From contig NZ_JAVXZY010000001.1 in NCBI RefSeq assembly GCF_032337115.1, positions 496,001 through 560,000 of the forward strand: a DNA stretch of 64,000 nucleotides, read 5' to 3'. Shown here in pieces: positions 1 to 7,100 of the stretch. Made by a program: the position numbers and the translations under genes. The notes under the pieces were generated by a model that made no database searches, was not told the origin of the DNA, and saw nothing but the letters and a program-made list of their open reading frames with translations. The stretch's first letter is position 1; the number at the start of each line of letters is the position of its first letter. This DNA comes from Roseateles_C aquae. GTDB lineage: Bacteria; Pseudomonadota; Gammaproteobacteria; Burkholderiales; Burkholderiaceae_C.

Positions 1-1470
1 AACTGGGCAATCGCGCGCACGGTGCTGCGCATGCGCAGCGCCCTGCTCGAGGCGCTGTTGAAGGCGGATGCCAAGGTCTACACCTCGCTGCAGCCCGGCA
101 CCGCGGTGACCAAGATCGTCAACGACCCGCAGCAGATCATGAACCTGCTCGGCGGCTCGCTGATCACCTTGCTGCGCGACGGCCTGCCGGCGCTGTTCGT
201 GCTCGGCTATCTGTTCCAGCTGAACTGGCAGCTGACCCTGCTCTCGCTGGCCATCACGCCGCTGATGGCCTATGCGGTCAAGCGCGTCAACAATCGGGTG
301 CGCCGCATGGGCAGCTGGGCCTATGACGCGCAGCTGCGCATGGTCAATGCCGTGGACGACATCACCCGGGCCTGGCGTGTGGTGCGCAGCTTCGACGCCG
401 CCGACCACGAGCGCGCCCGCTTTGGCGAGCGCTCCCTCGAAGTGCAGCGCAGCACGCTGAAGGCCGCCGCCGCCAACGCAATGACCCAGCCGCTGTCGCA
501 GCTGATCGCCAGCGTTGGCCTGTCACTGATTCTGTGCCTGGCCCTGCTGCAGGCGCGTCAGGATGCAGCCACCGTCGGAGACTTCGTTGCCTTCATCACC
601 GCGCTCTTGCTGCTGATGTCGCGGGTGCGCCATCTCAGCGAAGTCGCGCAACCCATCACCAATGCGCTGGTGATGTCGCGCGGCTGCCTGGAATTGTTGG
701 ATGAACCAGCCGAGGCCGACCGCGGCCATGAGGTGCTGCAGAGCTGCCAGGGCGATCTGCAACTGCGCCAGGTGACGCTGCACTACCCCGGCGCTGCCCA
801 GGCCGCGCTGCGCCAGCTCGACCTGCACATCGCCGCGGGCAAGACGACCGCCCTGGTCGGCGCATCGGGCGCGGGCAAAAGCTCGGTGATTCACCTGCTG
901 CTGGGCTTTGCCGAGCCGGACGCCGGCCAGATCCTGCTCGACGGCCACGACATCAACGCACTGACCCGCGCCAGCCTGCGCAAGCAGTTCGCCGTGGTCT
1001 CGCAGGACATCGTGCTGTTCGATGCCTCGGTGGCCGACAACATCGCCTACGCCCAGCCGCGCGACACTGCGCGCCTGGAGCAGGCCTTGCGCGCCGCTCA
1101 TCTGTGGGACTTTGTGCAGAGCCTGCCTGAGGGCCTGGACACCCTGGTCGGCGCCAATGGCAGCAAGCTGTCCGGCGGCCAGCGCCAGCGTCTGGCGATT
1201 GCCCGGGCGCTGTACAAGGAGGCGCCGATCTGGGTCTTTGACGAAGCCACCTCGGCGCTGGACACCGAGAGCGAGCGCGCCGTCCAGCAGGCGCTGGAGC
1301 AATGGCAGGGCAAGAAGACGCTGATCCTGATCGCCCACCGTCTCTCCACCGTCCGCCAGGCCGATTGCATCCATGTGATGCGCGAGGGCCAGGTGATAGA
1401 GAGCGGTCGCCATGCCGAGCTGCTCGCTGCCGGTGGCACCTACGCCGGCATGGTGCAGGTCCAGCACTGA
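1..1470 (+). CDS. msbA: MsbA-like lipid A/phospholipid ABC exporter (5' end cut off)
   Basis: The frame is open from the first base, so the gene starts upstream of the window and about 489 codons remain. The N-terminal part is a type IV ABC exporter membrane domain with long hydrophobic helices (nt 140-290 and 490-640). The C-terminal part is an ATPase: Walker A GASGAGKSS near nt 862, signature LSGGQRQR near nt 1168, Walker B with FDEATSALD near nt 1235, and the H-loop in IAHRLSTV. The fusion of membrane and ATPase domains in one half-transporter is the MsbA arrangement, which flips lipid A-core to the outer leaflet of the inner membrane. Related half-exporters for drugs or lipids share these motifs, so the lipid A assignment is by general resemblance. 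Confidence 0.85.
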   Translation, partial: NWAIARTVLRMRSALLEALLKADAKVYTSLQPGTAVTKIVNDPQQIMNLLGGSLITLLRDGLPALFVLGYLFQLNWQLTLLSLAITPLMAYAVKRVNNRVRRMGSWAYDAQLRMVNAVDDITRAWRVVRSFDAADHERARFGERSLEVQRSTLKAAAANAMTQPLSQLIASVGLSLILCLALLQARQDAATVGDFVAFITALLLLMSRVRHLSEVAQPITNALVMSRGCLELLDEPAEADRGHEVLQSCQGDLQLRQVTLHYPGAAQAALRQLDLHIAAGKTTALVGASGAGKSSVIHLLLGFAEPDAGQILLDGHDINALTRASLRKQFAVVSQDIVLFDASVADNIAYAQPRDTARLEQALRAAHLWDFVQSLPEGLDTLVGANGSKLSGGQRQRLAIARALYKEAPIWVFDEATSALDTESERAVQQALEQWQGKKTLILIAHRLSTVRQADCIHVMREGQVIESGRHAELLAAGGTYAGMVQVQH

Positions 1471-1480
1471 GGCGCGAGCC

Positions 1481-1792
1481 ATGCAAAGGCGCCCGGCCCT
1501 GCTCGCGCTGCTGCTGACAGGGTCAGGTCTTGCCTGGCCGCAGGATGAGGTGCTGCTGGACGTCAACCGTGCCAGCCGCGCGCAGCTGGAGTCGCTCGAT
1601 GGCCTGGGGCCGGTGATGGTGGAGCGGCTGCTGGCAGCTCGCCAGCGCGCGCCGTTTGCCGATTGGGCCGATCTGCGCCGCCGTGTCGCCGGCATCGGCC
1701 CGGCGCTGGCCAGGCGGCTGTCCCAGCAGGGGCTGCGCGTGGGCACGCAGCCCTTTGCGGCTGACCTCCAGCCCGTCAGACCAGCGGACTAA
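1481..1792 (+). CDS. ComEA-like helix-hairpin-helix protein
   Basis: This 103-residue protein begins at an ATG 11 nt after the exporter stop, so it is probably co-transcribed. A hydrophobic N-terminus (MQRRPALLALLLTGSG...) resembles a signal peptide or anchor. It is followed by DVNRAS..LESLDGLGP and a second GIGPALARRL segment, the two helix-hairpin-helix motifs of the ComEA DNA-binding domain. ComEA proteins bind incoming DNA in the periplasm during natural transformation, but many short ComEA-like proteins in Proteobacteria have no proven competence role. An in-frame upstream GTG/ATG region overlaps the exporter and was not chosen. Confidence 0.8.
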   Translation: MQRRPALLALLLTGSGLAWPQDEVLLDVNRASRAQLESLDGLGPVMVERLLAARQRAPFADWADLRRRVAGIGPALARRLSQQGLRVGTQPFAADLQPVRPAD

Positions 1793-1799
1793 AGAGCAC

Positions 1800-2480
1800 T
1801 CAGCCCGTCACACGGGCGATCGAAAAGCCGTCCCAACCCTTCTCACCTACCGTCTGCAACGCCGTGGCCTCCAGGCGCGGGTCGGTCGACATGCGGTCGA
1901 TGAACTGGCGCACGCCGATGACATTGGCGTCCGGGCTCTCAGGGTCGACCACCGCACCGCCACGGACGACGTTGTCGCCGATGATGATGGAACCCGGGCG
2001 GGCCAGCTTCAAGGCCCAGTCCAGGTAGAGCGGATTGTTGGGTTTGTCGGCGTCAATGAAGAACAGGTCGAAGGGGGCCTGCAGCGTCGGCAGCACATCG
2101 GCCGCGCTGCCGATGCGCAGCTCGATCAGGCTGTCGACGCCAGCGGCCACGAAATTGCGGCGCGCCACCTCGGCGTAGTCGGCATTGCGCTCCAGTGTGA
2201 CGATCTTGCCGCCGGCCGGCAACGCACGCGCCATCCAGATCGTGCTGTAGCCGCCCAGGGTGCCGATCTCCAGCACCCGTTTGGCCTGGCTAATGCCGAC
2301 CAGCAGGGCCAGGAACTTGCCCTGCACCGCCGACACCTCGTGCTGCGGCAGGCCAGCCGCGCTGCTACGGCCCAGCGCCTCCTGCAGCTGAGGATCGACC
2401 GGCGCCAGGCGCTCGGAAAAATAGGCATCAACGGCGGCCCAGCGGGGCACATCGGCATTTGGGTAGTCGGGGCTTCTCAT
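1800..2480 (-). CDS. Class I SAM-dependent O-methyltransferase (caffeoyl-CoA OMT type)
   Basis: This 226-residue protein has the usual length of the family. The motif I region VLEIGTLGGYSTIWMARALP binds S-adenosylmethionine. It is followed by LFFIDADKPNN and IIIGDNVVRGG, the acidic metal-binding segments of the cation-dependent catechol/caffeoyl-CoA O-methyltransferase family. It probably acts in the cytosol on a catechol-like small molecule, and the substrate cannot be told from the sequence. It ends eight bases after the ComEA-like gene, convergent with it. Confidence 0.85.
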   Translation of the reverse strand: MRSPDYPNADVPRWAAVDAYFSERLAPVDPQLQEALGRSSAAGLPQHEVSAVQGKFLALLVGISQAKRVLEIGTLGGYSTIWMARALPAGGKIVTLERNADYAEVARRNFVAAGVDSLIELRIGSAADVLPTLQAPFDLFFIDADKPNNPLYLDWALKLARPGSIIIGDNVVRGGAVVDPESPDANVIGVRQFIDRMSTDPRLEATALQTVGEKGWDGFSIARVTG

Positions 2481-2602
2481 CGCGTAGGCGGCTCGGGTCT
2501 ATGAACTTAGGTCCACCGATGCTAGCCAGCGCAAGGGCGCAGCGCATGTGCCAAAGGCGACGGTCGCAATGGCAGAGGGCGAAGCGCAACGCTGCAAGCG
2601 CC

Positions 2603-3949
2603 CTAGGCGGGCTGCGTCACCTTGCCCGCGTCGCCCGACGCCTCGGCCGCAAAGCCGGCCTGGCGCCGGCGCAGGCTGGCCCAATCGACCTTGGGCGGCT
2701 CGCTTGGCCAGCCGAAGAAGCGCTGCACATCGGCACGGCGCGCCAGCGTGTCGGACAGGCCCAAGGTGATCAGCTCGTTGGTGAACGAGGGCTCGAACAG
2801 CAGGTAGCTGGTCAGCGCGGAACCCGAGGCCCCCTTGCCCTCGCCCTGCACACCCACGCCGCGCAGCATGGCCCGCATCGCCGGCGGCAGGCTGCCCTGG
2901 TGCTCGGCAGCCATCTCGTCGAGCCGGCGGCTGGGCGCGATCACCAGCACGTCGATCGGCCGCAGCGGCGTGGCCGCCCGAGCTTCTGGCGTCAGCAAAC
3001 CCAAGGTGTTATTGATGCGCTGCAGCCGCTCGACATCAACCGCCAGCGCATCCAGAAAGATGTTTGACAGCGCATGGCCGGCAATCTGCGCCATGCTCGG
3101 GTGTCCCTCGACCAGGGGTACACGTCGCCCTGGCGGCTCGTGCATGCGCCCGGCCCCTATCACCAGCACGCGTTCGGCACCCAGATGAACCGCCGGCGAA
3201 ATCGGCGCACTTTGGCGCATCGAGCCATCGCCAAACCATTCCAGCTGGCCATCGAGGTCAAGCTGCTCGGCCGGGAAGATGAAGGGAATCGCCGAGGAGG
3301 CCAGCAGATGCTCGATCGACAGCTGGGCGCGTACCGAGATGCGCTGCGAGCGCAGCCAGGGCTCGATGTCCTTCAGCGTCTGATAGAAGGTCACGTGCTG
3401 GCCCGAGGTGTAGCTGGAACCGCTCAGCGCCAGCGCATCCATATGGCCTTGCTCGAGCATGCTTTGCAACCGCTCGATGCGCACCCAGCGCTTGAGCAGA
3501 TGGCGCAGCGGCTCGTTGTCCAGCAGGCTGCGCGGTCGCGAACGCTTCCAGCGCGCCAGCGCCCAGCCCAGGCTCATCATCGTCATCCAGCGCGCGCCGG
3601 TACGTATCACGCCAAAGGCGTCTGCGGTATAGACCTGGTCGACGTGGATGTTCTGCCAGATGTGCATCAGCCCATCGACGGCAGCATCGAAATCATCGGC
3701 CTGGCAGGCCAGCGTCGAGGCATTGATGGCGCCCGCCGAGGTGCCGGCAATGACCGGGAAGGGATTGACGCCGCCGCTGCCGCCAACGCCGGCGTCGCGA
3801 CGCAGCTGGGCGATCGCGGCCAACACACCGACCTGGTAGGCCGCACGCGCGCCGCCGCCGGTCAGGATCAGACCGGTGGTGGCTGGCTGTTGATGCGGGG
3901 CTGTGGGCATGTGGGGGCTGCTGGCGGGCTGGCGTGCCTGCAACGCCAT
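2603..3949 (-). CDS. Patatin-like phospholipase
   Basis: A 448-residue protein with the patatin catalytic layout. The glycine-rich oxyanion loop GGGARAAYQVGVL is near residue 28, the nucleophile elbow GTSAG near residue 61 with its serine, and the Asp of the Ser-Asp dyad in FGDGSMRQ near residue 237. The family hydrolyses acyl esters of phospholipids or neutral lipids. The start at 3949 follows a GGGTGA-like ribosome site; a second in-frame ATG at 3910 would give 435 residues and cannot be excluded. No clear signal peptide precedes the catalytic domain, so cytosolic or membrane-peripheral action is likely. The gene is divergent from the giant repeat gene, with 244 bases between them. Confidence 0.85.
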   Translation of the reverse strand: MALQARQPASSPHMPTAPHQQPATTGLILTGGGARAAYQVGVLAAIAQLRRDAGVGGSGGVNPFPVIAGTSAGAINASTLACQADDFDAAVDGLMHIWQNIHVDQVYTADAFGVIRTGARWMTMMSLGWALARWKRSRPRSLLDNEPLRHLLKRWVRIERLQSMLEQGHMDALALSGSSYTSGQHVTFYQTLKDIEPWLRSQRISVRAQLSIEHLLASSAIPFIFPAEQLDLDGQLEWFGDGSMRQSAPISPAVHLGAERVLVIGAGRMHEPPGRRVPLVEGHPSMAQIAGHALSNIFLDALAVDVERLQRINNTLGLLTPEARAATPLRPIDVLVIAPSRRLDEMAAEHQGSLPPAMRAMLRGVGVQGEGKGASGSALTSYLLFEPSFTNELITLGLSDTLARRADVQRFFGWPSEPPKVDWASLRRRQAGFAAEASGDAGKVTQPA

Positions 3950-4193
3950 TTCACCCGAGAGGTTCTGATCATCACTGAAACAGCGGCCGGGCAAAGTCAG
4001 AAAACAGCGACAGCGGCAGCCATTTCGCCGAGCGCCTCTCTCCCGCCGCTCACTCACCCAACCGCCACCCAAGGCCCACCCAGCCACGAGCCACGCCGGG
4101 AAAGCGCCTTTTTTCAGGGCATCAGGCGCCAACAGGGCGATTAGCCTTATCGGACGCTGGCCGAAATTCTTGAGCCCGCGCCAAAGGTAAGCC

Positions 4194-7100
4194 ATGACGA
4201 CCCAAGCCACTCCCGTGCCGACCAACGGCGACGCCAGCCAGCTGAGCCCCCAGGCGATTGCCAAGCTGACGGCCGAGCAGATCGCCGCGATCACGCCGGC
4301 GGAACTGGCGCGCTTCTCGTCCTTGCAGCTCAATGCCTTTTCCGGTGCGCAGTTCGCCAAGCTGGGCAGCAGCCAGCTGCAGGCGCTGACCGAGGAACAG
4401 ATGCACCTGTTGCAGCCCAAGCTGCTGCAGGCGCTGTCGGCCAGCCAGCTGCAGGCCTTTGACGCCGAGCATCTCAGCCAGCTCGGCCTGGCCAGCTGGC
4501 GCAGCCTCAGCGTGGCCCAGCTCAACGGCCTCAAGCCCGAGGTGCTGGCCGACATCGCCCCGGCCCAGATCCAGACGCTGATGCCCAATCAGCTGGCTGC
4601 GCTGAACCCGGCCTCGCTGGCGGCGCTGCGGCCCGAGCAATGGGCCGTCGTCACGCCGACACAGCTGGCCGTGCTGAGCGTCAGCCAGGTGCAGGCGCTG
4701 AGCACCAGCGCCATGGCCGCGCTGAGCCCGACGGCGCTGCGCAATCTTGGAGCCGCCGCCGCCGCCGCGCTGAGCCAGGAACAGCTTGGTGTACTGGCCA
4801 CGCCACAGCTGCAGGCTTTCAGCGTGGCAGCCATTCAGGCGCTGACGCCGGCCCAGTTGCAGTCACTATCAACGCTGCAGATCAGCAGCCTGACATCGCC
4901 TCAGATTGGCGCCCTGCGCAACGGTCAGTTGGCGGCGCTGAGCAGCGACGACATTCACGCGCTATCGGCGGCCCAGCTCAATGCTTTCAGCGCCAGTCAA
5001 TTCGCCCGGCTGAGCCCAGAGCAGTTGCAGGCCATCGCACCGGAGCAGATCGCCGCCTTCACCGGCCGTCAGCTCACCGCCATGACGGCAACGCAGGTCC
5101 AGTCCTTCAGCGCTGCGCAGCTTGGTGCGCTGAACCCGGTCGCACTGCGACTACTGGGCAGCAGTCAGATTGCTGCCCTGGGCAGCGAGGACATGGCCGC
5201 CTTCAGCGCTGCGCAGTTGCGCGCGCTCAGCAGCCAGCAGCTGGCCGCATTGGATACCGAAGACATCGCCGCGCTGAGCAGCGAACAGGTCGCGGCGCTG
5301 GCCCCCGCCCAGCTGGCTGGCCTGCGCCTGGCCCAGCTGGCCGCCTTCAGCAGCGCGGATCTGCATGCGCTCAGCGCCGCCCAGCTCGGCGCCTTGACCA
5401 GCACACAGATGGCGGCGTTCGGCGCCAGCCAGCTGCAGGCCTTCAGCGGCGAGCAGATTGCCGGACTCACCGCGCGTCAGATCGCCGGGCTGAGCAGCAG
5501 CCAGCTGCAGGCGCTGACGGCGGAACAAGTCAGCCATCTCAGCATCTCGGCCTTGCGTGCGCTCAGCAGCAGCCAACTCGCCGCGCTCAGCAGCGATGAC
5601 ATCGCGGCGCTGACGCCCGATCAGATCAAGGCCTTTGGCGCCAGCCAGCTGGCCGTGTTCAGCACCGACGAGATCCGTGCACTGAGCGCTGATCAGCTTG
5701 GGGCCTTCAATGCCACGCAGCTGGCCGCGCTGACCACGGCCCAGATCCAGGCCTTGAGCCCGGATCAGCTGGCCAGCCTGAGCGCCAGCACCCTGCGTGG
5801 CCTGACCCGCATCGAAGCCGCCGCGCTGAGCCAGGCCCAGCTGCAGTCGCTCAGCAGCAGCCAGCTGCAGGCCTTCAGCAGCACGGCCATTCAAGGGCTG
5901 GACAGCGCCCAGCTGCAGTCGCTGAGCATCGATCAGGTGCGAGCCCTGGGCAGCCAGCAGATCGCGGCGCTCAGCACCAGCCAACTGGCCGCTTTTGGCA
6001 GCGAAGACTGGCAGGCGCTGGGCACGCAGCAACTGGCCGCCCTCAGCAGTGCCCAGGTGCGCGGCATGAGCGAGGGCGCGCTGCAGGCGCTCAGCCACGA
6101 TCAATGGGCGCTGCTCGGCGCGCGTCAGGTGCAGGGCTTGAGCACCACCCAGATCCAGAAGCTCAGCGCGGACAATGTTGCTGCGCTGAGCGCCACGGCC
6201 ATCTCGGCGCTGAGCACCAGCCAGTTCCTGGCGCTCAACAGCAGCCAGTTCCAGGCCATCGAAAGTCAGGACATCGCCGCGCTCAGCCCTGCCGAGCTGC
6301 GCGCCATGGGCGCCACCCAGATCGGCTGGCTGAACACGCTGCAGGTGTCGGCCTTGACTGCCAGCGAGCTGGGCAGCTTCAACACCAACCAGATCCGCGC
6401 GCTCAGTGCCGAGCAGTTCGCGGCCCTCAGCAGCACGGCGTTGCGCGGCCTGACGGCGGCCGGCTTTGCCGCGCTGACACCGGCCCAGCTGCAAACGCTC
6501 AGCAGCAGCCAGCTGGCCGGCCTGGGCGGTGGCCAGGCGAATGCGCTGAGCAGCAGCCAGCTGCTGGCGCTGAACACCGATCAGATCCAGGCCTTGCCGT
6601 TGGCCGTGCTGAACAGCTTCAGCAGTGCCCAGATTGCGGCGCTGAGCAGTGCCCAGCTCGATGCCTTGAGCAGCAGTCAGATCGCCGGACTGAACGCTGC
6701 CGACATCCCGGCCCTGACAGCCGCACTGCCGCACTGGAGCAACAGTCAGCTCGGCGCGCTGACGGCCGCCCAAACCGCCAGGCTGAACAGCGACAGCATC
6801 ACCGCACTGAGCGCCGAGCAGCTCCAGGCCTTCAATGCCACGGCGCTGGCCAATCTGAGCAGCGCCAGCATGGCCGCCATGAGCGCCGCCCAGCTGGGCG
6901 CCCTCAGCAGCAGTCAGCTGCAGGCCTTTGATGCCGCCGATCTGCGCGCGCTGGGCACGCAGAAACTGGCGCTGTTGAGCAGCAGCCAGATCGCCGGACT
7001 GAATGCCAGCGCCGTGGCGGCGCTGGACAGCAGCCAGCTCAGCGCGCTCGGTGCCAGCGGCATTGCAGCACTGAGCCCGGCCGCACTAACCGGCTTGAGC

